Assembly: GCA_963678085.1 (NCBI GenBank)
Contig: OY782680.1
Coordinates: 1-64,000 of the forward strand
Direction of reading: 5' to 3'
DNA: 64,000 nt
Origin: Aliishimia sp963678085
GTDB taxonomy: Bacteria; Pseudomonadota; Alphaproteobacteria; Rhodobacterales; Rhodobacteraceae
The notes below the pieces were generated by a model. That model worked only from the letters and a program-made list of their open reading frames with translations, was not told the DNA's origin and did not search any database. Below, one piece after another: positions 33,474-42,198 of this stretch. Made by a program: the position numbers and the translations under genes. Every line of letters starts with the position of its first letter. Positions within the stretch are counted from its first letter, which is position 1.

Positions 33474-33497
33474 AGGCGGCCTTTGGGTCGCCTTTTT
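33474..33497 (+). terminator. Terminator of mini-protein copy 2
   Basis: AGGCGGCC-TTTG-GGTCGCCT stem followed by TTTTTC, at the same distance after the stop as in copy 1. Several arm bases differ between copies yet pairing is kept, evidence that the hairpin matters. Confidence 0.85.
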
Positions 33498-33528
33498 CAT
33501 TTTGATAGGGCCAAGTGCGGGGGTGTAG

Positions 33529-33942
33529 ATGATCACCATCCTGTTTGATACCGATTGCGTTCTCTGTTCGGCCTGGGTGCATTTCCTGGTCCGCCATGAG
33601 CGCGCGCCCCTGATGCGCTTCGTCTCCGCCTGGTCGGATGAGGGCCAGCGCCTTGCCAGTCAACATGGGCTGTCCCTGCAAGATCTGGACGCGACCTTTC
33701 TCGTGATAACGGATGACCGGGCGCTGACGCGATCGGATGCAGGGCTGGCTTTACTTGCACAATTGCGCGCGCCGTGGCGGTGGGGGCGGGTGCTCTGGGT
33801 TATCCCGCGCCCCTTGCGTGATTGGGTCTATGATCGGCTGGCCCGCAATCGCTACCGCTGGTTTGGACATCGCCCGCAATGCTTTGTGCCCCCGCCAGGG
33901 CAGTCACATCGCTTTGTATCGGGCCCGCCGCGCGCGCCTTAG
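33529..33942 (+). CDS. DCC-family thiol-disulfide oxidoreductase (DUF393)
   Basis: A 137-residue protein of the DCC family. The signature FDTDCVLCSAWVHFLVRHE holds the DxxCxxC motif near residues 7-14. The body continues FLVITDDRALTRSDAGLALL and VIPRPLRDWVYDRLARNRYRWFGHR, typical of the family. It is small and cytoplasmic, with presumed thioredoxin-like redox activity that has not been well demonstrated. The gene ends 2 bp from the hemH stop on the opposite strand. Confidence 0.88.
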   Translation: MITILFDTDCVLCSAWVHFLVRHERAPLMRFVSAWSDEGQRLASQHGLSLQDLDATFLVITDDRALTRSDAGLALLAQLRAPWRWGRVLWVIPRPLRDWVYDRLARNRYRWFGHRPQCFVPPPGQSHRFVSGPPRAP

Positions 33943-33944
33943 CC

Positions 33945-35006
33945 TCAGTCTAGCCAACCTTGCAGATTCTCCTCAATCACCGCTGAAAGAGCCGTGATGT
34001 GGGCCGGATCGTCATTGAGGCAGGGGATATAGGTGAATGTCTCCCCGCCCGCCTCTTCAAAGCTCTCATAGATCTCTTCGTTGATCTCTTCCAGCGTCTC
34101 GATGCAATCGGCGGAAAAGGCAGGGGCGCAGATGGCGATGTTCTTTTTGCCCGCCTCAGCGAGCCGCGCGACCTCTTCCACCGTGTAGGGTTGCAGCCAT
34201 TCCTCTGGCCCAAACTTTGACTGGAAGGTGGTGCAGATCTCGCTTTCCTCCCAACCCAGCCGCTCACGCAAGAGCCGCGTGGTTTTCTGGCATTGGCAAT
34301 GATAGGGATCGCCCTCCATCAAATAGCGCGTGGGCACCCCGTGATAAGAGCAGACCAGCATATCGGGCCGTGTCTCAAGCGCCGCATAAGACCGCTCAAT
34401 CGACTGGGCCAGTGCCTCGATATATAGTGGATGGGCAAAATAGGGCTCAACCGTGCGCGTCGCTGGCTGCCATTTCTCTGCCATAAGGGCGCGAAAAAAC
34501 TGATCATTCGCCGTGGCCGAGGTCGCGCCCGCATAATGCGGATATAGCGGAAAAAACAGGATCTTTTGACAGCCTGCCGCGACCATTTCACGAACTTTGG
34601 ATTGGGTGGACGGATTGCCATAGCGCATGCAGAAATCCACCATGACCTGATCGCCATAGCGGGCTTGCATCGCCTCTGTGATCTTGGCGGTTTGATCCTT
34701 GGTGATGGTCAAAAGCGGGCTTTCCCCGGCCTCATGGTTCCAGATCGACTTATAGGCTGCACCGCTGGCAAAGGGGCGCTTGGTCAGGATAATGAGCTGC
34801 AAAAGCGGCTGCCATTTCCAAGACGGGTAATCAATCACCCGTTTATCTGACAGAAACTCGTTGAGATACCGGCGCATAGACCAATAATCGTAATTATCCG
34901 GTGTGCCCAGATTGGCAAGCAAGACCCCCACACGCGCAGGCGCAATCTTTGGGTGATCTTTGCCAGCATGGGCGGGGCATTGGGCCATTTTTGTCGTATC
35001 GAGCAT
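33945..35006 (-). CDS. hemH: Ferrochelatase
   Basis: Final enzyme of heme synthesis, inserting Fe(II) into protoporphyrin IX. Visible parts are VGVLLANLGTPDNYDYWSMRRYLNEFLSDKRVIDYP at the N-terminus, ILFFPLYPHYAGATSATA, SYHGVPTRYLMEGDPYHCQCQKT with the catalytic His, and the Glu in PAFSADCIETLEEINEE. The start at 35006 (MLDTTKMAQCPAH) gives 353 residues, normal for alphaproteobacteria. The protein is membrane-associated. The neighbouring mini-protein genes may be functionally linked because they are often near hemH, an inference from memory. Confidence 0.95.
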   Translation of the reverse strand: MLDTTKMAQCPAHAGKDHPKIAPARVGVLLANLGTPDNYDYWSMRRYLNEFLSDKRVIDYPSWKWQPLLQLIILTKRPFASGAAYKSIWNHEAGESPLLTITKDQTAKITEAMQARYGDQVMVDFCMRYGNPSTQSKVREMVAAGCQKILFFPLYPHYAGATSATANDQFFRALMAEKWQPATRTVEPYFAHPLYIEALAQSIERSYAALETRPDMLVCSYHGVPTRYLMEGDPYHCQCQKTTRLLRERLGWEESEICTTFQSKFGPEEWLQPYTVEEVARLAEAGKKNIAICAPAFSADCIETLEEINEEIYESFEEAGGETFTYIPCLNDDPAHITALSAVIEENLQGWLD

Positions 35007-35058
35007 ATCTGCCTCTTTCATAGGTCTCGCAGCGGAGATAGCTGCAATTTGCGCGGCG

Positions 35059-35907
35059 TCAATCGCTCAGCTTGTTTTCTGTGGCCCCAAGCGCATCTGC
35101 GAGCCTTGCTTGGGCCGAACCGGGGCGCAAGGGTTTTTGTTGCGAGGCTGCGGGGGCCCAGCCAGCAAGAGATATCAGCTCAAATTCGGCTGCAATCGCT
35201 TTGGTTTTGCCCGGATAGGTTTGCGCATAAAGTTCAGCGGCGCGCGCAAACAGTGCTTTGGGGGTGAAGCGTTTATCGCGGGCGGCCAGTGCATTTGCCT
35301 CTCCCATCGCGCGCAGATCCCGCATCAAGGCCCAGAGATCATCATATTCGACCGTCAGGCTCACGGAATCGGCCACGGGCAAGGCAAACCCAGCCCGTTG
35401 CAGTAAAGCGCCCAGATCGCGAATTTCGGCCATGGGAAGAACGCGCGGGGAGAGCCCACCGCGAATTTCGACCTCGGCCTGGCCCAAAACTGCGCGCAGC
35501 CCCGCAAGGCTCCGCCCCCCAGGCAGCACCGCCAGAAAGAGCCCATCCGGTTTCAAAGCGCGCCGACATTGAATGAGCTGGCCCACCGGATCATCGGCCC
35601 AATGCAGCGCCATGGCATGCACAACCAAATCAAACTGCCCTTGCGGAAGGCCCAATTGATCCTCATCGGCGACAATCTGCGCATGTTTAGCCGAATCGGG
35701 GGGCAAATCCGACCAGAGTGCAGGAAGCCCCGTCACAATTGCGACGCTTTGAAACGATTTATTAACCAATGAGAGGCGATCCTCGATCTCAACCCGCGCC
35801 TCCCTTTGCAGGAACAACGCGTCTTTGCGCAGCCTTGCACGCCTATTGCCAAGCAAAGCCGCGCGGTCGGTCAATTTCGGTCTCGGGTCAGTCATATTGG
35901 GAGACAT
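35059..35907 (-). CDS. BioC/NDUFAF5-like methyltransferase
   Basis: About 282 residues. The N-terminus LTDRAALLGNRRARL...FLQREARVEIEDRLSLVNKSF is typical of this group. The SAM site is modified: VAIVTGLPALW replaces a clear GxGxG. Then FDLVVHAMALHWADDPVGQLIQCRRALKPDGLFLAVLPGGRSLAGLR matches motifs II-III and the post-III loop. It is either a pimeloyl-ACP precursor methylase or an assembly factor like NDUFAF5. Starts at 35907 or 35895 are both possible. It is divergent from comF with only 3 bp between start codons. Confidence 0.8.
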   Translation of the reverse strand: MSPNMTDPRPKLTDRAALLGNRRARLRKDALFLQREARVEIEDRLSLVNKSFQSVAIVTGLPALWSDLPPDSAKHAQIVADEDQLGLPQGQFDLVVHAMALHWADDPVGQLIQCRRALKPDGLFLAVLPGGRSLAGLRAVLGQAEVEIRGGLSPRVLPMAEIRDLGALLQRAGFALPVADSVSLTVEYDDLWALMRDLRAMGEANALAARDKRFTPKALFARAAELYAQTYPGKTKAIAAEFELISLAGWAPAASQQKPLRPGSAQARLADALGATENKLSD

Positions 35908-35910
35908 AGA

Positions 35911-36642
35911 GTGCTCAAGGCCAAGGTTCAAACCGCTCTTGCCATGATCTTCCCGCCAAGCTGTTCGGCCTGCGGGGCAGATGTAGAGAGCGATTTCGGG
36001 ATTTGCGGCACATGTTTTCAGGGGCTTTCGCTTATCTCGGGGCCGGTCTGTTCGAAATGCGGGGTGCCTATTTTGGCCTCTGAGGAGGGCGCCGCCGATA
36101 TTTGCCAAGACTGCGCCAGCATCGCGCGCCCCTGGGAACAAGGGCGTTCTGCCCTGCTTTATGAAAATACCGGGCGGGCCTTGGTCTTGGCGTTGAAACA
36201 TGGTGATCGCCCGCAAATTGCGGTCACTGCCGCCACTTGGCTCGCACGCGCCGCCGAACCTTTGCTCAGCGAAGACACCCTAATCGTTCCGGTCCCCTTG
36301 CATTGGTCGCGCCTGGTGAAACGTCGTTATAACCAAGCGGCTCTGCTCGCCCAGCATCTGGGGCGCGTGACGCAAAAACCGACCCTGTTAGACGCCTTGC
36401 AACGCGTTAAAGCCACCAAACCGCTTGATTGGGTGAGCCGACAAGAACGGTTCGAGCGCTTGGCCGGAGCTTTCAAGGTCAACAAGAAACGGGCCGAGCG
36501 CCTGCGCGGTGCGAAAATTTTGCTGGTTGATGATGTGATGACCAGCGGCGCAACCTTGGGCGGCGCAGCAGATGCACTAAATGCGGCTGGGGCGGCGCGC
36601 GTTGATATTCTCACTCTAGCGCGCGTCGATTGGAAGACCTAA
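35911..36642 (+). CDS. comF: ComF-family phosphoribosyltransferase-like protein
   Basis: A GTG start at 35911 is supported by GGGAG eight bases upstream; an ATG at 35944 lacks one. The N-terminal zinc module has CSACGADVESDFGICGTC then CSKCGVPI...CQDCA. The PRTase-like part has LALKHGDRPQIAV, VPVPLHWSRLVKRRYNQAALLAQHL and the PRPP-binding ILLVDDVMTSGATLGGAADAL. ComF proteins take part in DNA uptake in competent bacteria; their chemistry is unknown. At 243 residues it is a normal length. Confidence 0.9.
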   Translation: MLKAKVQTALAMIFPPSCSACGADVESDFGICGTCFQGLSLISGPVCSKCGVPILASEEGAADICQDCASIARPWEQGRSALLYENTGRALVLALKHGDRPQIAVTAATWLARAAEPLLSEDTLIVPVPLHWSRLVKRRYNQAALLAQHLGRVTQKPTLLDALQRVKATKPLDWVSRQERFERLAGAFKVNKKRAERLRGAKILLVDDVMTSGATLGGAADALNAAGAARVDILTLARVDWKT

Positions 36643-36665
36643 ATACGGGAGAATCGGTATTTAGG
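36638..36665 (+). promoter_or_regulatory. Hairpin covering comF stop and grxC ribosome site
   Basis: CCTAAATAC (36638-36646) pairs perfectly with GTATTTAGG (36657-36665) across a 10-base loop. The left arm holds the comF stop codon, and the right arm holds part of the AGGAG ribosome site of grxC. Translation of comF up to its stop would open the hairpin, giving coupling. Confidence 0.6.
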
Positions 36666-36673
36666 AGACGGTC

Positions 36674-36934
36674 ATGTCGCCAGTTGAAATATACACCTCC
36701 CCGCTCTGCGGATTTTGCCATGCGGCCAAGCGGCTGTTGAACCAAAAGGGCGTGAGTTTTTCTGAGGTCGATGTGCTTATGGACCCTACTCGCAAGCCTG
36801 AAATGATCCAACGCGCAGGCGGGGCGCGCACGGTGCCGCAGATCTTTATTGATGATGTGCATGTGGGCGGGTGCGATGATCTTTATGCGCTAGAGCGGGC
36901 CGGGAAACTTGATGCACTTTTGGGGGCGACATGA
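36674..36934 (+). CDS. grxC: Glutaredoxin 3
   Basis: An 86-residue class I glutaredoxin. The active site is YTSPLCGFCHAAKRLL, i.e. CGFC rather than the usual CPYC, with the GSH-binding ARTVPQIFIDDVHVGGCDDL (TVP cis-Pro and GGCDD). It reduces disulfides and glutathione adducts in the cytoplasm. A tight operon: its stop overlaps the next gene start (ATGA). Translation may depend on comF through the hairpin at 36638. Confidence 0.93.
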   Translation: MSPVEIYTSPLCGFCHAAKRLLNQKGVSFSEVDVLMDPTRKPEMIQRAGGARTVPQIFIDDVHVGGCDDLYALERAGKLDALLGAT

Positions 36935-37764
36935 GGGGCGCTATTGTCCAGCTTTGCTCAAACGATCACCCGGCAGAGAACACAGATATCCTACAAGCCT
37001 ATATCCGCCAAGCGGTGGAGCAAGGGGCCGAGTTCATCTTTACCCCTGAGGTGAGCAATTGCGTCTCGCTCGACCGCGCGCTGCAAAGCGAGGTGATTGA
37101 TTATCAGGTGCAGGATATGCAGCTGCTTCGACTGCGCGAAGATGCCAAAGAGTTCGGGATCTGGCTGATGCTTGGCTCTTGGGCGGTGAAGGCAGAAGGG
37201 GCAGATGAAACCCGCTTTGCCAATCGCTGTTTTGTGATCAATCCCGCAGGCGAAATTGCCGCTACCTATGACAAAATCCATATGTTCGATGTGGATATCA
37301 ACCCCGAGGAGAGCTTTCGCGAAAGCGCGGGCTATAAACCGGGCTCCAAAGCGGTGACGGTAGACACGCCCTGGGGCAGGCTCGGGCTGTCTATCTGCTA
37401 TGATATGCGGTTCCCAAAACTCTATCAGGCGCTGGCGGGGGCTGGGGCAAAGATCCTCACCATGCCTGCTGCCTTTTCACCTGTGACGGGCGCGGCGCAT
37501 TGGCACACGCTGCTGCGCGCACGCGCCATTGAGACGGGGTGTTTTGTGATTGCTCCCGCGCAAACCGGCACCCATTCTGCGCGCCAGGGCAAGCCGCGCA
37601 AGACTTATGGGCATTCGCTGGTTGTTGCGCCGTGGGGCGAGATTTTGCTGGATGCGGGGACCGAGCCGGGGCTCTATCTGTTTGATCTTGACCTGGGTTT
37701 AGTAGATGATGCGCGGCGACGCGTGCCCTCTTTAGCCAATGCGCGCCCATTTGATGCACCCTAA
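36931..37764 (+). CDS. Carbon-nitrogen hydrolase (nitrilase superfamily)
   Basis: A 277-residue CN-hydrolase, Nit1/Nit2-like. The Glu-Lys-Cys triad is visible in FTPEVSNC, YDKIHMFDVD and LSICYDMRFP. The C-terminal FDLDLGLVDDARRRVPSLANAR is typical of the Nit1/YafV/omega-amidase group. These act on deaminated glutathione or 2-oxoacid amides; linkage to grxC makes deaminated glutathione amidase a reasonable guess. It starts within the grxC stop and ends 0 bp before the MarR start. Confidence 0.88.
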   Translation: MRGAIVQLCSNDHPAENTDILQAYIRQAVEQGAEFIFTPEVSNCVSLDRALQSEVIDYQVQDMQLLRLREDAKEFGIWLMLGSWAVKAEGADETRFANRCFVINPAGEIAATYDKIHMFDVDINPEESFRESAGYKPGSKAVTVDTPWGRLGLSICYDMRFPKLYQALAGAGAKILTMPAAFSPVTGAAHWHTLLRARAIETGCFVIAPAQTGTHSARQGKPRKTYGHSLVVAPWGEILLDAGTEPGLYLFDLDLGLVDDARRRVPSLANARPFDAP

Positions 37765-38205
37765 ATGATTGAAACAAACTCTCTTGCTGTTGCCTTATTT
37801 TCCGAGGTGATTGCCGCCGATCAAGCGATCCGGGCGCGCATTACGCGCACTCTTCCCAAAGGCATGGAGCTGTCACATTTCTCGGTGCTGCATCATCTGG
37901 CGCGGTTCGAAGAAGAGCGCACACCGGCGCAGCTGGCCCAAACCTTTGGCGTGACGCGCGGGGCGATGACCAACACGCTCGCCAAGCTGGAAGAGGCCGG
38001 GCATATTCACATTCGCCCTGATTGGGATGATGCGCGGCGCAAATTGGTGGCAATCAGCCCTGCGGGGCGCGCTGCCCGTGATCAGGCGATGAATGTCATT
38101 GCTCCGCTGGTGAATGACGTTGTGGAAGAGCTGGGCGAAGAAGACGTGCGGCGCATGCTTCCGGTGCTGCGGGCGCTGCGATCGCATCTGAGCGCGCCAA
38201 GTTAA
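37765..38205 (+). CDS. MarR-family transcriptional regulator
   Basis: A 146-residue winged-helix protein. The DNA-binding region is RTPAQLAQTFGVTRGAMTNTLAKLEEAGHIHIRPDWDDARRKLVAISPAGR (about residues 50-100), with dimerisation helices at both ends. The ATG directly follows the stop of the nitrilase gene, so it is in the comF-grxC-nit unit. The last gene of the unit is followed by a 624-bp gap. Confidence 0.88.
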   Translation: MIETNSLAVALFSEVIAADQAIRARITRTLPKGMELSHFSVLHHLARFEEERTPAQLAQTFGVTRGAMTNTLAKLEEAGHIHIRPDWDDARRKLVAISPAGRAARDQAMNVIAPLVNDVVEELGEEDVRRMLPVLRALRSHLSAPS

Positions 38206-38829
38206 CCTGAGATACAGGCACGCCAAAATGCCCCGCGTGGCTCAATTCCACCGGAGTTTTGCATCAATATAGGGGAAAAGTGAGTTCGGACAGGGAACGG
38301 GCCCGTCAGACTTCGATGAACACTGCGTGTCAATAGCAGTGAACCGGTGGTTGCTCATCATTTTCCTGTCCGCGCCATCGTGACGAAAGAGAACTTAGCC
38401 AGGCTCCACATGCCCATGCTCCAGCCACATTGACAGCGCGCGTCTTAGAAGCTTCGTGCGAGGAGTTCTACGCGGGATTGGTTAAGATTGCGTGAGGGGA
38501 GCGTGCGGTGGCACCTGGAAATCACCGCTGCACCCGTGGGGGTTTTGCACCCCCACACCCCCGCAAGGTATTTATTGGCCAAATAAAGGTGGGGCGGGGC
38601 TGAGGGGATTTGTGCGCCCACAAGGTATTGATATAGTTTACCTTCTTACGATATCACCAAGCGCCCTGCCGGGGGAGCCCCCTCGCGCATGCGCGCTGGG
38701 CAGGAAATTTGCATCTATCGTTTTGCGGGGGCTACATGACATGTAATGTCGCTCCTGGACAAGTGCCCCCAGTTTACACCACTCTAGGCTACAGAAAACT
38801 GCAAAGAGTCCTAAGGGGAGGAGCCTTCT
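38206..38829. other. 624-bp gene-free region
   Basis: No credible gene is seen. Contents: an inverted pair CGGACAGGGAA (38287-38297) and TTTTCCTGTCCG (about 38359-38371); the dispersed hairpin repeat copy B (38536-38589); and a palindrome CGCGCATGCGCG (38693-38704) flanked by CCCTGCC/GGGCAG. It also holds the leader of the dimethylglycine dehydrogenase gene with AAGGGGAGGAG before its ATG. A small RNA could hide around 38280-38375. Confidence 0.5.
38536..38589 (+). repeat. Dispersed hairpin repeat, copy B
   Basis: Same element as copy A: GTGGGGGTTTTGCACCCCCAC, then ACCCCCGCAAGGTATTTATTGGCCAAATAAAGG. Together with copy C it defines the consensus; the spacer in copy A is longer and altered. 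Located 330 bp after marR. Confidence 0.85.
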
Positions 38830-41244
38830 ATGGCTGAGATGAAATCACATTACCGGGTTGTTGTCATTGGCGGCGGCGTTGTCGGCACATCTGTGCTCTA
38901 TCACCTTGCCAAATTCGGCTGGAGCGATGTGTGTCTGCTGGAACGCTCTGTGCTTACGGCAGGCTCGTCCTGGCATGCAGCGGGGGGGATTCATGCGCTC
39001 AATGCTGATCCGAATATGGCCGCGCTTCAAGCCTATACCATTGATCTCCTGTCAGAAATCCAAGAGGAATCCGGGCAAAATATCGGCCTGCATATGACCG
39101 GCGGTTTGACCATGGCCGGCACGCCCGAGCGCTGGGAATGGCTGCAATCAGCCTACCGCGTATTCCAATCCATCGGCATTGAAGATTGCGAGCTGCTCAC
39201 CCCCCAGCAAGCACAAGAGCGCTGCCCGATCATGTCCACCGACGGCATTCTGGGCGCCATGTGGGCGGATCGTGAGGGTTATGTAGACACCACCGGCACC
39301 GTGCATGCCTATGCAATCGCGGCCAAAAAGCGCGGCGCAAGCGTGTTTGAACATACCAAGGTCGAGGCGCTGGAGCAGACCAAAGATGGCTGGATCGTGA
39401 AAACCGATAAGGGCGATATCACCTGTGAACATGTGGTCAATGCCGCCGGTCTTTGGGCCAAACAGGTGGGCCGCATGGCGGGGATTGAGCTGCCGGTCTC
39501 GCCGCTCAAGCACCATTACCTGATCACCGATGAGATCCCCGAGGTGGCTGCTTGTGACTTTGAAATGCCCATGACCGTGGATCTTGAGGGCTTCACCTAT
39601 ATGCGCCAGGATCAAAAGGGCATATTGATCGGCATCTATGAGCTTGAGCATGAACATTGGGCCATGGATGGCGCGCCCTGGAACTATGGCATGGAGCTGT
39701 TCAAAGAGGATCTGGACCGGATCGAGAATGAGCTGATGCTGGGCTTTTCGCGTTATCCGGCGGCAGAGAATGTGGGCATTAAAACCTGGGTGAATGGGGC
39801 CTTTACCTTTTCGCCCGATGGCAATCCTCTGGTTGGTCCTGTGCCCGGCAAACGCGGCTATTGGTCCGCCTGCGCGGTCATGGCGGGCTTTTTGCAAGGG
39901 GGCGGCGTTGGCAAATCCCTGGCCGAATGGATGATCCATGGCGAGCCCGAAGCCGATGTCTGGTGCATGGATGTGGCCCGCTACGGCAAGTTCGCCGAGA
40001 ATAAACAATATATCAAAGAGACCACCGGCCAGTTCTATTCGCGCCGCTTCGTGATGAGCTACCCCAATGAACAGCTGCCCGCAGGGCGCCCGTTGAAAAT
40101 GGCCCCCGCCCATGATGCGATGACCGAGGCAGGCTGCCGCTGGGGGCAAAGCTGGGATCTTGAGGTGCCGCTCTATTTCGCACCCTCAAAGGATTTCACC
40201 GAGAACCTGACTCTGAAACGCTCTAACGCTTTTGATATCGTCGCCGCAGAGTGCAAGAACGCCCGCGAAAATGTGGGCATGGTGGATATCACTGGGTTCT
40301 CACGGTTCGAAGTTTCTGGCCCCAATGCGCAAATCTGGCTCGATAAGATCATGGCCAGCAAACTGCCCGCGCCGGGGCGTGCAAAGCTTGCGCCAATGCT
40401 GGGGGAAGATGGCCGTCTTAAGGGCGATCTGACTGTGCTCAATTGGGGGGATGGCAGCTGGTGGATCATGGGCAGCTATTACCTGCGCGCCTGGCATATG
40501 CGCTGGTTCGATGATCACATGATCGACGGGGTTGAGCTGCGCGACCTCGGCGAGCAAATGTGCGGCTTTGCGCTCACCGGACCAAATTCGCGCAAAGTTC
40601 TGGAAAAGCTGTGCCATCAAGATATCAGCGCGCTGAAATTCATGGGCTGCGGTGATTTTGACGTGGGCATGATCCGCACAAAAATCGCCCGCATGTCCGT
40701 GGCCGGGGAAATGGGTTTTGAGATCAATTGCCGCTATGGCGATCACATCACATTGCGCCGCACTCTGCTTGAGGCGGGTGCAGAGTTTGGCCTACAAGAA
40801 TACGGCTTTAACGCCATGCTCTCGCTGCGCCTGGAAAAAAGCTTTGGCATCTGGTCGGCAGAATTCACCCAAGGCTACACCCCCGGCATGACCGGCATGG
40901 ATCGCTGGATTGATTGGGATAAAGAGTTTGTGGGCAAAGCCGCCGCCCTAGCCGAGCGTGACGGAAACGGCCCCGCCCAGCGCCTCGTGACCCTTGAAAT
41001 TGATGCAGCGGATGCAGATGCCTCCGGGTATGAGCCCGTCTGGGCCGGAGATAAACGCGTGGGCTTTGTCACCTCCGGCGGCTATGGGCATACCGTGCAA
41101 AAATCCCTCGCCATGGCCCTGGTTGATCAAGACCAAGCGGGCGAGGACGCAGAGCTGACAGTGCATGTGGTCGGCATCGCGCGCGCGGCCAAAGTCATCC
41201 CCGCCTCCCCTTATGATCCCAAAGGTCAAGCCATGCGCGGATAA
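38830..41244 (+). CDS. Dimethylglycine/sarcosine dehydrogenase-like flavoprotein with GcvT domain
   Basis: An 804-residue fusion. Residues ~8-370 are a DAO-type FAD domain: VVVIGGGVVGTSVLYHLAKF, LLERSVLTAGSSWHAAGGI (with a His-type covalent FAD motif SSWHAAG), NAAGLWAKQVGRMAG, NPLVGPVPGKRGYWSACAVM. Residues ~420-800 are the tetrahydrofolate-binding GcvT-like domain, with SRFEVSGPNAQIWLDKIMA, FALTGPNSRKVLEKL, LSLRLEKSFGIWSAEFTQGYTP and VGFVTSGGYGHTV. It oxidatively demethylates dimethylglycine or sarcosine, passing formaldehyde units to folate. It follows a strong ribosome site, and suits an organism using glycine betaine. Confidence 0.92.
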   Translation: MAEMKSHYRVVVIGGGVVGTSVLYHLAKFGWSDVCLLERSVLTAGSSWHAAGGIHALNADPNMAALQAYTIDLLSEIQEESGQNIGLHMTGGLTMAGTPERWEWLQSAYRVFQSIGIEDCELLTPQQAQERCPIMSTDGILGAMWADREGYVDTTGTVHAYAIAAKKRGASVFEHTKVEALEQTKDGWIVKTDKGDITCEHVVNAAGLWAKQVGRMAGIELPVSPLKHHYLITDEIPEVAACDFEMPMTVDLEGFTYMRQDQKGILIGIYELEHEHWAMDGAPWNYGMELFKEDLDRIENELMLGFSRYPAAENVGIKTWVNGAFTFSPDGNPLVGPVPGKRGYWSACAVMAGFLQGGGVGKSLAEWMIHGEPEADVWCMDVARYGKFAENKQYIKETTGQFYSRRFVMSYPNEQLPAGRPLKMAPAHDAMTEAGCRWGQSWDLEVPLYFAPSKDFTENLTLKRSNAFDIVAAECKNARENVGMVDITGFSRFEVSGPNAQIWLDKIMASKLPAPGRAKLAPMLGEDGRLKGDLTVLNWGDGSWWIMGSYYLRAWHMRWFDDHMIDGVELRDLGEQMCGFALTGPNSRKVLEKLCHQDISALKFMGCGDFDVGMIRTKIARMSVAGEMGFEINCRYGDHITLRRTLLEAGAEFGLQEYGFNAMLSLRLEKSFGIWSAEFTQGYTPGMTGMDRWIDWDKEFVGKAAALAERDGNGPAQRLVTLEIDAADADASGYEPVWAGDKRVGFVTSGGYGHTVQKSLAMALVDQDQAGEDAELTVHVVGIARAAKVIPASPYDPKGQAMRG

Positions 41245-41246
41245 CC

Positions 41247-41308
41247 CCTTCATTTGGCTAAAAATACCTCGGGGGAGCGAGCAAAGCGAGCGGGGGCAGC
41301 GCCCCCTT
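41247..41308 (-). repeat. Variant of dispersed hairpin repeat (copy D)
   Basis: Begins 3 bp after the flavoprotein stop: CCTTCATTTGGCTAAAAATACCTCGGGGG, then a hairpin GGGGGC-AGC-GCCCCC followed by TTT. The tail block (CTTCATTTGG..AAATACC) is the inverse of copies A/B; the hairpin arms differ, so this is a subfamily. Confidence 0.65.
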
Positions 41309-41404
41309 TGCACATGCCGGTCTTTTGGGCGCGGGCCATTTTCCCCTTGGCCTTCGCGCTCCTTGCTGGCAATCATTGCAGCGCAAGCACAGAGGGGATT
41401 TCAC

Positions 41405-42142
41405 ATGGCATTGGCACTGATCACAGGGGGCGCACAGGGTATTGGGCTGGCGAGCGCTGAGGCGCTGAAAGAAGACGGGCACGAGATCATTCTTGCCGAT
41501 ATCCAAGAGGCCGAGGTCCAAAAAGCTGCGGACGGCTTGGGCGCTGCGGGCTATGCCTGCGATATGAGTAAACCCGACGCGGTGCTTGCCCTATTTGATC
41601 AGATCGAGGCGACCCACGGCCCGCTAGGGATCCTGGTCAATAATGCCGGTGTGGCCCGCCCTGCCGATTTCCTAGAATACACGCTGGAAGATTTCCAGCA
41701 TGTGATTGATCTGAACCTGACCGGCGTTTTCCTCGCCACGCAGCGCGCTGCCAAAACCATGGTGCGCGAGGGGATTGAGGGCGCGATTGTGAATATGTCT
41801 TCGATCAATGCACAGGTGGCGATCCCGGCCATTCCGGCCTATTGCGCCTCTAAGGGCGGGGTCATGCAGCTCACCAAAAGCGCCGCGCTGGCCCTTGCGC
41901 ACCATAATATCCGCGTCAATGCGGTTGGTCCTGGCTCGATTGACACCGCCATGATGGCCGGGGTAAATGCGGATCCTGCGGCCTTTGAACGTGCCATGTC
42001 CCGCACCCCGCTTAAACGGGCCGGCACGGCGCGCGAAATCGGTGATGTGGTCGCCTTTCTGGCCTCATCCAAGGCAAGCTATATCACCGGCGAGACGATC
42101 TATGTGGATGGCGGGCGGCTGGGGCTGAATTATACAGTCTAG
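41405..42142 (+). CDS. Short-chain dehydrogenase/reductase
   Basis: A 245-residue classical SDR. The start at 41405 gives the normal opening ALALITGGAQGIGLASAEAL with the TGxxxGxG cofactor motif. NNAGVARPADF, NMSSINAQVAIPAIPAYCASKGG (catalytic Ser, Tyr, Lys) and NAVGPGSIDTAM follow, then the C-terminal ASYITGETIYVDGGRLGLNY. It is in the same direction as the dehydrogenase gene but separated by the repeat, and may use a separate promoter. The substrate is unknown. Confidence 0.92.
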   Translation: MALALITGGAQGIGLASAEALKEDGHEIILADIQEAEVQKAADGLGAAGYACDMSKPDAVLALFDQIEATHGPLGILVNNAGVARPADFLEYTLEDFQHVIDLNLTGVFLATQRAAKTMVREGIEGAIVNMSSINAQVAIPAIPAYCASKGGVMQLTKSAALALAHHNIRVNAVGPGSIDTAMMAGVNADPAAFERAMSRTPLKRAGTAREIGDVVAFLASSKASYITGETIYVDGGRLGLNYTV

Positions 42143-42198
42143 CTTTGCTCAAGGCCTGGTCCCTGGTAACAGGGGATCAAAACAGGCGGAGCAATTTC

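Larger units (their letters stand above)
32813..33497 (+). repeat. Tandem duplication of promoter-gene-terminator unit
   Basis: Two head-to-tail units begin with TGCTTAGTCGATCTTGCGAA at 32813 and 33205, a 392-bp spacing. Each holds the same upstream palindrome, a GGAG ribosome site, a 57-59 codon gene and a T-tailed terminator. The coding 3' ends and the sequence AAAGGGCTTTGCC after each stop are nearly identical, while the middle of each gene and the trailing spacer differ. Confidence 0.85.
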
